DNA of 64,000 nt, taken from contig JACJVS010000005.1 of NCBI GenBank assembly GCA_017655985.1, positions 3,038,001-3,102,000 of the forward strand, in the 5' to 3' direction. This DNA comes from Incumbomyces delicatus. Lineage: Eukaryota; Ascomycota; Eurotiomycetes; Chaetothyriales; Trichomeriaceae. Below, piece after piece: positions 10,077-21,059 of the stretch. Under the pieces are notes generated by a model. That model was not told where the DNA came from. It saw nothing but the letters and a program-made list of their open reading frames with translations, and made no database searches. Numbering within the stretch: position 1 is the stretch's first letter; every line of letters begins with the position of its first letter. A program made the translations under genes and the position numbers.

Positions 10077-11419
10077 TCATGCTCCGACTTTGCGGCTCTT
10101 CTTGGTCAACTTTGGTTCGTCGTCACTGGAGACAGCGTGCGGCCGAGGGCTGAGAGCAGATGGACTGCCCACCGGCGACAACTTGCCCGCTGCCACGACG
10201 CTAAAATAGTCGCTGCCTTCCTCCAGGACCAGCGGTGTCACATTCCCTTGCGGACTTCCTAAGGGTGCGATGCGAGGTGCATCTGGTTTGACCGAGAGTG
10301 GCGACGCCGCAAGTTTCGAGGAGAGCTTCGCTTTCTCGAGAAATTCTCGATGCTTTTCACGCAGCAATCTTGGTGATTCGACTTGTACCGGCGGAGGTGC
10401 CCGTGTATATGTAATCTGAGGGCCTTGCATGTTTGACGCGGCAGCAGGCGACGTGTCTACCTGGGCGAAGTTGGATGGATGGTATCGTCCGGGATTTGGT
10501 TGCACGGAACGTGATATTTGCCGGCCGTGATTGCCTCGTCGTTGAGAATTTTGAGGGGAAAGACTATGCTTCGCAGCAGGATTTGGAGATAAAAGGGAGG
10601 TCGGGTATCGACCAACCGAGACTGAGTCGCCGTGCATTGTTGGGCTTTCGGTCTGTAATATTCCACTCAGGCTGGTCCAAGGGTGGGGAGACGCCGCCCA
10701 GTGTCGGTCCAAGCGGCCACAAAAGTCGAAACCCGCACCGACTCCTGCAGTAGAGTCGTGTGGAGAAGGGGTTCTGCTGTAGGGGAAACAATCTCCTTTG
10801 CGTTCCCCTCGGCCAGAGAGGGGTGTTGGCGCTCGATTGATATCCCGGGCAGCAAGCTTTGGACGTGGGATTAGTATGGGTTTAGATCTGGCGGCAGCTG
10901 AAGAGGTTGATGCGTGCGCAGTGGTATTGGTATTGGTAGTGGTGGTGGTGGTGGTGGTGGTGGTGGTAGGGCCAGTGTATTGGGTCGTGGAATTGGTCGG
11001 AGCGATGTTGGAGTTGGATGGACAGGTATATTCAACCGAATTGGCGTCGATGGAACCTTTTTCGCCGTCCAATCTTGCTGGAACACAGAATTGACGCCGG
11101 ACAGGTCGATCTGTAGATCCCAAATCATAGTCAGTGGGCTGATGATCCACGTCACGCCATTCACGGCTCGCGCGCCAAGTCCGCGTTTGAAAGGCAGATG
11201 TTGGAATGATCACTCTCATTTCCCACACGTGAAACGAGTCAAGGACGAATGACGGACAAGAAGAGTTGGAGTCAATTCCCAACTTTTGCAATAACTGTCA
11301 GGGTCTGGCAGGGGTGTGTAATCAACCGTATCAACCCTTCCAGCATCCTCAAAGGTCGTCACATGCAAAGGAAATTCCACACTCACCGTCTGAGTTGTTT
11401 GTTTGCTTGAGAATTGCAT
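10077..11419 (-). CDS. Disordered Ser/Pro/Thr-rich protein of unknown function
   Basis: The main exon 10077-11294 can be joined to a short first exon at 11387-11419 (MQFSSKQTTQT) across a GTGAGT..CTGACAG intron of 92 bp. Both junctions are phase 0, giving 416 residues. If the intron is wrong, the first in-frame ATG is at 11219, giving 380 residues. The protein is low-complexity: a poly-Thr tract near residues 140-155 (from a GTG trinucleotide run at about 10936-10968), many SP/TP sites and a short charged helix LLREKHREFLEKAKLSSK near residue 325. It ends in a basic cluster KLTKKSRK. The helix and the SP/TP sites suggest a phospho-regulated, disordered protein. No family is recognised. Confidence 0.5.
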
Positions 11420-14302
11420 TTTGAGAATGGCGAATGAGCCGCTTTTTGCTACATCTGGGAGGCGATGACATCGTCGATCGAGGCGGCAAATTTTGTGCAC
11501 TACGTAAGGTAGTGTACACAGTAATCACGATGTCCGATCCTTAACCCAACGGATAGCTTGCCGAACATGGCGACATGGGAACATTTTTCTTCCCTAGTAG
11601 TGCACAATAGGCCAGCATGGCGCAGGCCACGGACTGCCTTAGGCCTGTGAAGGATGGTGCGATATTTGGCACACGTGTCACTAACCGATACTAGCTTAGC
11701 GTCATAATGCTTGGACGTTGTGCACGACACGTTTGATTTGTAGATACCTGATGGCTTGGCTCGGTCGAGATAGCGGTTCCTCACCAAATCCACCAAGATC
11801 TTAACAAAGACGCTTGCCACCTGTGAAGGACTCGGTTACTAGCGAGCACGAGCACGCTAGGTACCCACGTTCTTATAATGCTCTCGCTGTGTGACGTGGT
11901 GGCTGCTTCGCCAAGCGCAAGCGTTTCTGGAACATAAAAATACGAACAATACGGTTTCAAACCCCAGTGTACGAACCTTCCATCCAAGGGTCCATGGATG
12001 CTAGCAAACTTTCGTGCGACGATAAACGTGTTTCGGAGTAAAGTATGATAGATGTGAGTTTTTCGCGGCTGGGCATGACTGCGCAGTACTGGGCAGTACT
12101 GGGCGGCCGCCTGACAGGACCATGCGGCGTAGTCGTGGTCACTAGAATTCCATGCCTCCCATGACTTGAAATCGTTATCACTAGCTTGCACCACCTGAAG
12201 CGTGATCGAGTGTGTTGAGCCGGAAACAAGCGTGCGCGTGTTTAGTGCTTGCAAAATACAAAAAGACCATTGGTTTGAGTGCATGTTTGTTTGCAATGAC
12301 GCCGAATTTCGAGTCGCCTGTATGCAGGTCGTTTCCTGTTCACTTCCAGGTTGTCATGTGCTCCAAACCCGACTGCCTCGGACTGTGATTGGTTTCCAAC
12401 AACCGAAGCTGTTTCCACCAGTTGGACCACATGGTTATTTCAGGCGACAGGTTTGTTGTGGTCCGTGATTAGGGGGAAAGGACCACTTTGGTATCCGCAA
12501 GCAGGACAGTAACAACCAAGCAACTCACCAGATGGTGGTGGTGGTGGAGGCATGATAATTATCTCTCCTCCTTCATATCGCGACACGAGGAACCGAAAGT
12601 TACCGCAACCCTTGCAGCTGGCTCACATTTATTTTCAATACTTTACAGGTTGATTGCATCGCATCGTTTCACCAGCAACCTGTCATTTTCCGGCCAAAGA
12701 GCTGGTTCTAGCTGCAAGCAGCAAGCCGATCGCCAAGTGAGACGTTCAATGAAATGCGACTCAGCAGCAGCTAACATGCAGGATGCCGATCCAAAGTGCC
12801 CCCAGCTCCCAAGACAATAAAGGCACGTGGAAGAAGAGGAGGAAGAAGTGGGCGTAGTCAGCACCCCTTTCTTTGACCTGGACCGGGCAGAATAGAAGGT
12901 CAATGGCAGAATGTTACGGATCCAACTACGGGCCAAATGGACAGATAGGTGGTATGTGAGAGGAATGGACAGATAGGTGGTTTGTGAGAGGAATGGACAG
13001 ACAGGTGGTATGTGAGAGGAATGGACAGATAGGTGGTATGTGAGAGGAATGGACAGATAGGTGGTATGTGAGAGGAATGGACAGATAGGTGGTATGTGAG
13101 AGGACGAGAACTACAGGTGGATGGGTCGGTGGGTGGTCGAAAAGGGATAGGCCAAAGTGGTTTTCAGGTTTTCAATTGGATGGCGATCGGTCGAGATTGA
13201 AGCAAGTTCGCTGCAGAATTGCGGCCGACTTGTGAGTAGTTTGGATGGATGACATCCACCGAGTTGGAGAAGTGACTTATGTTGCTTGCACAAGTTAAGC
13301 ATGGAGAAGCTTACACAAGTCATGCACGGAACTGCGGACACGCCATCGTGTTCTGTATCGTTACCGCTTCTTCATCGTAGCGTGCTTCAATTCCCACGAG
13401 GAGAGTAAGTCTGTCGCAAGGACTAATGGATTCGCTTACCGTTGGAATGCTGCAAGTTTCAAGAGCACTAGCACCAGCACCAGCATTTGAGTCTGGTCTA
13501 ATGGCAATTGCTCCCTTCTCCAACCAACCCTTTCTCTGTCGTTCTGGTCACGTCCAATGCGGTGGAAATACTGTGACCGGTATCAGCTGTGCTAGGGTAG
13601 ACTTTGAAGAGAGAGCTCTGTGGTAGAAGACTGCCCCGCGGCAGGATGATCCTTTGGACCCTCCAGGTTTCGAACGTGAACAGTAGCTTCACTCTTCTGT
13701 TGAAATTTGTTTTTCTGATCTGTTCATTTGTGAATCTATCCAAGCATTTCGCTCCTCACCGTCGTGTCCGCTTGACTCGAAAAGGCAGCATCGTGCCTGA
13801 TTAGAAATTTGGTATGCAGGTACGAGACGAACAGGACATCAACGCAGGCTCAATTGTGGCGAAGTAAAGAAGGCAGCTCGACCGGCAGGTAGAACCCTTG
13901 CGACTTCCGAGTGGTGTGTGGCCTCTGATTTGTAGCAGACGAAGCCTTTACTGCAGGATGATGTCGTCGGACAAGTGCTCGAGCACACAAAAGGCAGGGA
14001 CTAGACAGGCTGCAGGAAGGGTCGACCAAGAGATCAACCAACGCAAAAGGCTGAGCCACAAGCATTTCTCAGGGCTGCTCGGATTGGTGAACTTCCGAGC
14101 TCAGCGCCGCGCTCCCATTCGTCCACTCCACAAAGCCTCAAAAGTCGTTCGACTCCCCCATCCATCCACACCGACTACCCTTTGCGACAATTTTGGACGC
14201 TGTCTACCGACAATACGAATGATCGGTGCAAGACGATGGGCCGGCCTCGATCGTCAGTAAAGCATTTATCACCAGCGAAATCCTTCTTCTGAACGAGCGA
14301 CC
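11420..14302. other. Divergent 2.9 kb intergenic region upstream of the SREBP gene
   Basis: Shared 5' region between the disordered minus-strand gene and the plus-strand SREBP gene. No open frame here has recognisable protein content. It holds the 28-bp minisatellite at 12937-13104, a GGT trinucleotide run near 12531-12548 and one CACGTG E-box at 12824-12829. The proximal 300 bp (about 14000-14302) are pyrimidine-rich, as in many fungal promoters. No exact sterol-regulatory element was recognised. Confidence 0.6.
12937..13104. repeat. 28-bp minisatellite, six tandem copies
   Basis: Six head-to-tail units start at 12937, 12965, 12993, 13021, 13049 and 13077. Each has the form ATGGACAGATAGGTGG then TATGTGAGAGGA. 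Units 1, 4, 5 and 6 are identical; unit 2 has one change (TTTGTG for TATGTG) and unit 3 one change (GACAGACAGG for GACAGATAGG). There are no spacers, so it is not a CRISPR array. It lies about 1.2 kb upstream of the SREBP start codon. Confidence 0.95.
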
Positions 14303-17116
14303 ATGGAGACTCAACTCGACCCAAATGTGGTGGGCAAGGAGTTTGATAAATGGCTCGACTGGAGTGCCGCAGCAGATGAGACCGACACCAAGCTGGTGAA
14401 GCCCGCCAGACTGACCACAGCATCCGGCCTGCCCATCTCACCCATCTCCAGTGCCAACAGCGACTCGCCCACCAACAGCATCGGCCACACTCCCAATCCC
14501 CACACCGCTCCTTTCACCCATGATCTGCCTACCCCGACCAACAGCTTGGGTTCTCCGGAAATCTATCTGAACCACTACAGACTGAGTGGCGACACTCTGC
14601 GCAGCGACCGTTCGTCCATGAGCCAGCAGAACACCTTGAAGAGGAAGTTGTCGCCGAGCGATGGCTCGGAGCAAGAGTACAAAGCAGTAGCTGGAGGCGC
14701 CATCGGGAGCAAGAGGCCGCACAACGTCATCGAAAAGCGATATCGCGCGAACCTGAACGAGAAGATTGGAGAGCTGAGAGACAGCGTGCCCGCTCTGAGG
14801 GTTCTGAAAAAGGCTCGGGGGAGGAAGGATTCTCACGCTACCACCGACGACGAAGATCTCGAAGGCCTAGCTCCCTCCAGCAAGCTCAACAAAGCATCCA
14901 TCCTAACCAAAGCCGTCGAGTACATTCGCCACCTTGAGACGAGATCCAGGAAGCTCGAAGATGAAAACACCTATCTCAAGGACAGGCTACAGAAGTTGGA
15001 AAGGGTGCTTGCCGACGGCGCCAGCAACGCCGCACAAGCCACGGCCTTCACCAGTCAGACTGTCATCGAGCCGCCAGCCCCGGTGTCGAGCGAGTCGACG
15101 CAGACAGAGGCCGCCGCAAAATCCGAAATCAAGGGACTCATCGGAATTCCGGAGAGCATGCGGCGCCTCCGCGACTCTCAGCCTCAGGAACATTACGGCC
15201 ATGTCTACTCTACGCCCACAGAGCGCTCCCTGTTGAGCGGCAAATGGCCGCAGAGAATCATGCTGGGCTCCCTGGCAGGTCTCATGGTCATGGAAGGCAT
15301 TTCTGAATCAGACCAAGGCGACACAGCTCAAAAGAAAGCCTTGTTCGGAATCCCACTCGAAATCCTCGACGGCTGGAAATTCTTGAGATCGCCTCGTCTG
15401 TACCTTAGCATGTTTGCACAGTATTGCCAGGCAGGAGGCATTCTGCCCTTGATCAAGGGCTTTCTCGCTTTGACCATCTTGGCATTTCTTGTCTTCTACT
15501 ACATGTTCAACTCCAAGCCGACCTCCGCCAAATCTGAGGACGGAGAAAGGCTACAAATCCCGGAAGGGGCTCGACCCGCCTCGCCTATCGAGGTTCGGAG
15601 ACGAGCATGGAGCACAAGCATGCAAGTGCTCGGCTTACCCCATCATAGCTTCTTTCCCGAGTGGTTTGCCGTCACTTCAGAGTGGGTGAACTATTCGATC
15701 CGATATTGGCTTGGCCCAAGCGCCGGCCTATGGTTGTGTGGTGAAACAGCCGAAGATGAGATCGCAAGGATCAAAGCATGGGATATCGCCATCGACGCAC
15801 AGCTGGCCGGAGGGGACGTTGAAGTCAGTCGCAGTAGAGTCGTCCTGACTATTTTTGGATCAGGCACTCTTCCAGCGACACCGTTGAGGCTGATGCTCAA
15901 GGCCATTCACACCAAAGTTGTGCTCCACAATGTCGGCCTCGCGGGCAATCTCAGTTCGGCAATTGCCACTCGAGTAGCATCTTTTCTTGCGGACCGGCAG
16001 TGGCGTCGCGCTCGACAACTCCACGAGAATCTGTCACCACGCGATCCTGACCGACTTCCAGGCTATCTCAACTACTTGCTACAGATGGATTCCGACGATG
16101 TCTTTTCGAGCATTGTCACGCAACGAGCATACAACATGATGTATGATCGCCCTACGTCGGAGTATGCAGACGATCCTCTGCTCGATGTGGTGGTGGAAGA
16201 CCATGCAATCCGATCGCCCCTGGATGCCATTGCAGCTTGGCGCTCAACGTCTGCCCTGCACGAGGCTCTGGCGGCAGCCTTGCAACAACCTGACGCCACC
16301 GATCCCCTACGGGAGCACATTCAGGCAGCATTAGAAATCGCACCACCCGGATCGGCCGCGGAAACGCGAGCTCTTGCCGTCCATGCCGTGCTCAGCCCAG
16401 GGAGACGAGGTACCTTCTACCTCCGGGCTGCTGACGCGGTCAGACCCGCCTTTGAGGCGGTGCACACTACGGCCAACCAGAGGGTGCCATATTTCATCGA
16501 CTCGTCTACGCCCAAGTCTGCGAGGCCGGAGATCTTGACATCGCTCTCGTGCGCCGAGGCCATGCTCAAAGCGGAGCAGCAACAAGACTTGGATGCTGCG
16601 ATAGAAGTTCTGCTCAAGATCCAGTGGCCTGATCTGGGCGTTACAGCTTCCGGCTCCACAATTTCGCCTACCCTGCTTTCTGTCGCTCCCCTCTACTTCG
16701 TCCTCACACGCCTGCTCAAAGCATCGAGACTTGCCAATGATTGCTCCTCATCGAATTGCGAGGACAATCTCCACCCTCTTCCTCAACTCACATCTTTGGC
16801 ACAGGAAGTCTACCGCTGCCTTCGTTCGGAAGCTCTCAGATTGAATTTGCCGATCCCGGAGGATGGCAAGAGCCATCTCGCCTCTGCATTGAACTTGTTG
16901 TTTCGTAGCTGGGACATGCGACCATCCACTTTAGCATCAAGACGGCCTAGCAGCGCCAGTCACGACACAGGTTATGCCAGTCTCGAAGAAGAAGATGACG
17001 ACGACGAGTTACGGCCGATGTCTGACTTGCAAGAGCCAGGAAATGAGGACAATGCAAACGAGAAGTGCGCTTCGACCGTATGGAACAGCACAGATATCTT
17101 GGCGGCATCTGTATGA
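14303..17116 (+). CDS. sre1: Sterol regulatory element-binding protein (SREBP), Sre1/SrbA-like
   Basis: Membrane-tethered bHLH transcription factor for sterol and low-oxygen responses. It is a single 937-residue frame with its ATG in the context GACCATGG. Residues 137-235 form a bHLH-leucine zipper: KRPHNVIEKRYRANLNEKI contains the tyrosine (EKRYR) diagnostic of SREBPs, then a loop, then LNKASILTKAVEYIRHLE and a Leu-rich coiled coil. Two hydrophobic segments follow, a weaker one near 320-333 and a strong one near 380-400 (LALTILAFLVFYYMF). This is the hairpin that holds the precursor in the ER membrane. The long C-terminal region (about 430-900) corresponds to the DUF2014-type regulatory tail. 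By family knowledge, cleavage releases the N-terminus to the nucleus to activate ergosterol and hypoxia genes. The upstream region is unusually long. Confidence 0.93.
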   Translation: METQLDPNVVGKEFDKWLDWSAAADETDTKLVKPARLTTASGLPISPISSANSDSPTNSIGHTPNPHTAPFTHDLPTPTNSLGSPEIYLNHYRLSGDTLRSDRSSMSQQNTLKRKLSPSDGSEQEYKAVAGGAIGSKRPHNVIEKRYRANLNEKIGELRDSVPALRVLKKARGRKDSHATTDDEDLEGLAPSSKLNKASILTKAVEYIRHLETRSRKLEDENTYLKDRLQKLERVLADGASNAAQATAFTSQTVIEPPAPVSSESTQTEAAAKSEIKGLIGIPESMRRLRDSQPQEHYGHVYSTPTERSLLSGKWPQRIMLGSLAGLMVMEGISESDQGDTAQKKALFGIPLEILDGWKFLRSPRLYLSMFAQYCQAGGILPLIKGFLALTILAFLVFYYMFNSKPTSAKSEDGERLQIPEGARPASPIEVRRRAWSTSMQVLGLPHHSFFPEWFAVTSEWVNYSIRYWLGPSAGLWLCGETAEDEIARIKAWDIAIDAQLAGGDVEVSRSRVVLTIFGSGTLPATPLRLMLKAIHTKVVLHNVGLAGNLSSAIATRVASFLADRQWRRARQLHENLSPRDPDRLPGYLNYLLQMDSDDVFSSIVTQRAYNMMYDRPTSEYADDPLLDVVVEDHAIRSPLDAIAAWRSTSALHEALAAALQQPDATDPLREHIQAALEIAPPGSAAETRALAVHAVLSPGRRGTFYLRAADAVRPAFEAVHTTANQRVPYFIDSSTPKSARPEILTSLSCAEAMLKAEQQQDLDAAIEVLLKIQWPDLGVTASGSTISPTLLSVAPLYFVLTRLLKASRLANDCSSSNCEDNLHPLPQLTSLAQEVYRCLRSEALRLNLPIPEDGKSHLASALNLLFRSWDMRPSTLASRRPSSASHDTGYASLEEEDDDDELRPMSDLQEPGNEDNANEKCASTVWNSTDILAASV

Positions 17117-17943
17117 AGAACCGTTATGCATTCACCGGACTCCTTTCCTTCATCACGTACGAGTTCACTAGGGCTCAGCGCCCTATGAGATTGATGGCGA
17201 AACCCCCAACCTTATTTTTTATGAGCAAATAGATAGGTACGCTCCATTGTACATATATTCGCACAGGGGATGCAGCAACGTCAGTAGCGAGTGTCCCTGT
17301 ATAGACTAATACCACAAGGATCCTACATAACGCGTCTTGCTGAGAAGTCCTTGCTCCACGTTGCTACCCAGGCACTTCGTACATTGTCCAAATATTTTGC
17401 AGGGGCCGCATAAACTGGCGCCACCTGGTGACGATGATATAGGTACTGAAGCTGCTGGTTGCGACTTTATTGTGTCTTTAAAGTTTCCATACTCTTCCAA
17501 CCTTTCGCGTACGTCCTCGCGTACGTATGCCCTAAGCTCAGCTAAGCTTTACGCAAGGCGTCGAAAGCTCGTGTGAGGAGATGCAGGCTCTGAGGCTGAC
17601 TTCAGATTCTCCCAACACTTAGGCGGACTTTGTCTGGCCGCCGTAAGCTCCTGTGGAGATGGGTAGCGTCTACCTAGGTAATGCAGAATAGGCTACACCC
17701 GACCCGGATGAATCTTGCGACTCAGCTACGTGAGTTCAGCTGAGCGAGCAGTCCGAAATTGAGGGCAGGGCATGACTCAAAGGAATTCTGTCATAGCTCT
17801 ACAAAGATGGCAGCAACTTTTGTCTGTTGATCACCCTGTCTTCTTCACTAATACGTGACTCAATAAGCGATTTGGATCAAGAGCTAAGTACTTTCAGCCA
17901 GCCAACCGCTTCACATAATTCACATTGCACCAACGAATCATCC
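17117..17943. other. Intergenic, 0.8 kb
   Basis: 3' flank of the SREBP gene and 5' flank of the ADP-ribosyltransferase-like gene. The latter's reading frame stays open from 17797 but has no ATG before 17944, so an unrecognised short 5' exon may lie in this interval. No other gene is seen. Confidence 0.5.
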
Positions 17944-19374
17944 ATGCACAACCGTCTGAGCAGTGTTGTTCCACGAATACTAGAGCATCTTGTGTGTGAC
18001 GGTCTCCAAGCAAGCTGTGACAACACTGGGGAACAGTGGACCTTCACTTTTCCAAACATTGCTTTCGTAATAAGCGCGAGCAATTCCTATCTCAAGTCCG
18101 AGATCATTGACAAGAAACGGAACATCAACCGAAAGGTAATTGATCCGATCAGGCAGTATGTCCGGCACATTCTCAACGCTGCCAATGGGGGGAAAGTTCC
18201 GAAAAACGATGAAGCTTTGATAGTAGTAATTCTCCAAGCTCTTGAATTTATCCTAGAATTTGAGGTAGAGGAGGAGGCAGCTGCGGTCGACAAAGCTCGA
18301 ATAAACCAAAAATGGCGAGCCGGCGCGTCCTTCGACTACAATCTCATGACGGATAACTCGCATGGCTTAGACGTGTCGAGCGTTGCCGACACTGCATCAT
18401 ACCTCCTTGGGCAAACCCCTGAGCAGTGTTGCGAGAGTGTGCCTCCGCAATTCCGAATTGTCCATGTTGAGTCGGTTCTGCGCAATGACCTCGTCTCGCG
18501 CTTCCAGAGCTACCGAGCCAGACTTCGTGATGCGTTGCAGCGAGAGCCGGCAGGTCATCTTCGACACTGCATGCCACCTCACTCCAAGGTTGCAGCAGGG
18601 AAGTTTCTGTCCACTCTGAGTAGAGAGAGCGTTGTCGAGGATATGGTTACTCCGCGCGTCACCTATCACGGCACGCCTCTGAGGAATGTCAGCAGCATCG
18701 TTCGGCACGGCTTCAAAATGCCCGGCTCAAAGCTTCAAACGGGTAGGCTGGTTGCTTCTCCTCGCAGCGACATTGTCTTTGATCGTGGCATTTACTCGTC
18801 GCAGGCGCCCTTCTACGCATTGTCTTTTGCGTCATATGGACAACAGCCCACACCAATTGGCGACCTTCCAACAATGCGACTGTTCGTATGCGCCACTGTC
18901 ATGGGCCGTACTCTCTCGCCACCAGCTAAGCTCGCAGCCCCTGCCCAAATACACGGTCACCTAGTAGAGGACTACGATTCACATTTTGACGGAAGCTACG
19001 AGTATATTATTCATCACCCAGAGGCCATCCTGCCCTGCTATGTCATTCACCTCGATCTTGGCTCCGAAGCCGCAAAACGAGCGATCCTAGAAGCTCAGCA
19101 AGACCCGCTGGAATTCGAACAATCATACCAGAGAAGCCAAAATGTGCACCCAAAGCTAGACAAGGTTGTATGGTCACCTGGTGACGCAAAGCGTGAAGCA
19201 CAAGCAAAGAAGGCGGCCGCTTTGAAATGGTTCCCGAACGGCTTCGGGACAGCCAAGGGCACGAATTTCGTGATTGAAGCGATTGGAGAGGTCGAGGATG
19301 ATGATGAAGACTATGGCGAATGCCAAGCCGATCAACATGGCTTTTTCCGGGAAGAAGAAGGTGGAGGAAGCTAG
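17944..19374 (+). CDS. PARP-like ADP-ribosyltransferase with unrecognised N-terminal region
   Basis: 476 residues from the first ATG. The frame is open back to 17797, so a 5' exon may be missing and the start is uncertain. The C-terminal half carries the three parts of a PARP-type catalytic fold in order. TYHGTPLRNVSSIVRHGF puts a His (about H242) where PARPs bind NAD. FDRGIYSSQAPFYALSFA matches the GxYF..A..Y block. SYEYIIHHPEAILPCYVI matches the NEYIVYD..Q..P.Y strand, with Glu at about 353. H-Y-E is the triad of poly-ADP-ribosylating PARPs, although the transferase type is not proven. Residues about 1-200 match nothing I know and have no WGR, BRCT or ankyrin repeats. Acidic residues near the C-terminus (EVEDDDEDYGE) are notable. 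Confidence 0.72.
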   Translation: MHNRLSSVVPRILEHLVCDGLQASCDNTGEQWTFTFPNIAFVISASNSYLKSEIIDKKRNINRKVIDPIRQYVRHILNAANGGKVPKNDEALIVVILQALEFILEFEVEEEAAAVDKARINQKWRAGASFDYNLMTDNSHGLDVSSVADTASYLLGQTPEQCCESVPPQFRIVHVESVLRNDLVSRFQSYRARLRDALQREPAGHLRHCMPPHSKVAAGKFLSTLSRESVVEDMVTPRVTYHGTPLRNVSSIVRHGFKMPGSKLQTGRLVASPRSDIVFDRGIYSSQAPFYALSFASYGQQPTPIGDLPTMRLFVCATVMGRTLSPPAKLAAPAQIHGHLVEDYDSHFDGSYEYIIHHPEAILPCYVIHLDLGSEAAKRAILEAQQDPLEFEQSYQRSQNVHPKLDKVVWSPGDAKREAQAKKAAALKWFPNGFGTAKGTNFVIEAIGEVEDDDEDYGECQADQHGFFREEEGGGS

Positions 19375-20222
19375 CTCGGGATGGAGCCGTCTGAGCAGGA
19401 CTTCAATTACGACAAGGGCTTTAACGAAGAAGGGAAAACGACTGCGATAATGCGTGGAAACGCGCTTGATCAACATCAGAGTGAACGTAGGATGAAAACC
19501 GGCAAGAAGGGTTGAACACCATCCAACGATCTGCGCGACTGAAGAAACCATGGGCAGGAGTTTCGAGCACAAAGAGAATGCGCATTTCGACAAGGCATCC
19601 GATTGTCTTTTGACATAATTCGGCACTCGAAAGCGACGACAAAGAAAGGAGCCAAGAAGTTTATCAGCAGTGCGCCTTTGAACGCAACCATTGAGACCGT
19701 CCCGACACGAGCGACAGGAAGTAGTCCTTCTTCATACAGATATTTATAAGTCATAAAATATCTCTGACCAGGTTAGCGCTGAATTCCAATGCCCAGAGTC
19801 GGTCCCTGCAGTGACGGCGGAGAGTGCTGCTGAACCAGTGGGCTATCAAAGAGTCGCAAATTCGACGTATTTAAAAGATCCTATGTGCGTACAGGAATGA
19901 GATTAAGCAAGGCGGAACCCCCGCGCTCGATCCTGCCACCCCTCACCACCTGTCATTCCCGCACCAACATATCCAATATAACTTCCAAGGTTAGGATCAG
20001 AATACACCACCAATAACTTTTCTACTGAGTCATTAATCAAAGCTTGGCACTACGCGTTTGTACACTCGTTCACGACGTCTCCTACAGACAGGGGCGTTCC
20101 TTCCTCCAAATGCATGAACAACTTACTAGGACATAGTACAGTGATATAGAGATCTCTCCATTTTACATCTTCTACTTAGACCGCGTTAGATCTCGCCGCA
20201 ACAAACAGTAAACAGGACTGCA
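19375..20222. other. Intergenic, 0.85 kb
   Basis: Between two plus-strand genes. The short frames here have no protein-like conservation that I can recognise. The last 150 bp hold the likely promoter of the acetyltransferase gene. Nothing else was seen. Confidence 0.6.
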
Positions 20223-21059
20223 ATGTCTAGTAACAACAATGTCACCCTCCGGCTCGCCCAGCGCTCTGACATCCCCTCGCTAGCGCACATGGCCAATGCC
20301 GGGAACGCGCACTCGGCCCTCCACAGACGCATGGCGCCTCACCAAGACCAGCACCCAATAAGCTACTATCACTGGCGGCTCAACATTATCCGCCAGCGCT
20401 TCGCGACGCCAGAGCTCCGCACCATCGTGGCAGAAGCAAAAGATGCCGCGTCCAGCCAGACCGAGATCCAGATCCTAGGCCAGGCATCGTGGGCCGTCGA
20501 GGGCAGCGAAACCGCCCTGTACAAGAAATGGGTCGGTGAAAGCAGTAGGAGTAGCGCATGGACATGGGCATGGGTAAATGGCTGGCTGGAGGGGAGCCTG
20601 ATCTGGGCCGAGAAGACGTGGTGTCGCTTCGTCACTGACAGGAGCACGGACTATGCGTTCCTCGACGAGTTCATGGCCGCTTTCCTGGGGGACGAAAATT
20701 CGGCGCGGCCACTGGCACGACCTGCTTGTCTCCACTTGCATATGATTGTAGTCGACCCTCGCGTGCAGGCCAGAGGCGTGGGTCGGATGCTCGTCGATTG
20801 GGGCAAGGATTTGGCGGTGATGGAGGGGCTACCGCTGTTTTTGGAGGCTACTCTGGAGGCGACGGGGTTCTACGAAAAGAGCGGCTTCTTGAGGTTAAGC
20901 AATGATATCGTTATCAGTCCTGATGGCCAAGAGCCTATTAGAATACCGGTGTTTGTGTGGGAGGGGAAGGAGAGGGAGGGCCGTTGGCTTGAGCGAGATC
21001 AGAGTTTCGGTGGTGTGGAAGAGAGATGGAGGTGGAGAGCTGACGTCCTGCCCAAGTAA
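20223..21059 (+). CDS. GNAT-family N-acetyltransferase
   Basis: 278 residues, single exon, ATG at 20223. The N-terminal strand VTLRLAQRSDIPSLAHMA is typical of GNAT beta1-alpha1. The acetyl-CoA binding core is HLHMIVVDPRVQARGVGRML, with QARGVG fitting the Q/RxxGxG/A motif, followed by helix VDWGKDLAVMEGLPLFLEAT and the terminal FYEKSGFLRL block. This layout is common in small fungal acetyltransferases of unknown substrate. The segment at residues about 100-150 (Trp-rich, with WTWAWVNGWLEG) is an insertion between beta strands and may shape the acceptor site. The substrate (small molecule, peptide or antibiotic) cannot be read from the sequence. Confidence 0.85.
   Translation: MSSNNNVTLRLAQRSDIPSLAHMANAGNAHSALHRRMAPHQDQHPISYYHWRLNIIRQRFATPELRTIVAEAKDAASSQTEIQILGQASWAVEGSETALYKKWVGESSRSSAWTWAWVNGWLEGSLIWAEKTWCRFVTDRSTDYAFLDEFMAAFLGDENSARPLARPACLHLHMIVVDPRVQARGVGRMLVDWGKDLAVMEGLPLFLEATLEATGFYEKSGFLRLSNDIVISPDGQEPIRIPVFVWEGKEREGRWLERDQSFGGVEERWRWRADVLPK

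Noticed and set aside
9607..10080. 157-codon frame on the minus strand, ATG overlapping the stop of the preceding gene
   Set aside because: No recognisable domain, unusual Cys/Arg/Ser mix, and no start context; I cannot support a gene.
11781..12296. 171-codon minus-strand frame and partners in the SREBP upstream gap
   Set aside because: No domain, no codon bias like neighbouring genes, overlapping frames on both strands of similar length.
12937..13104. CRISPR-like array
   Set aside because: Units are head to tail without spacers, and the genome is eukaryotic; it is a minisatellite.
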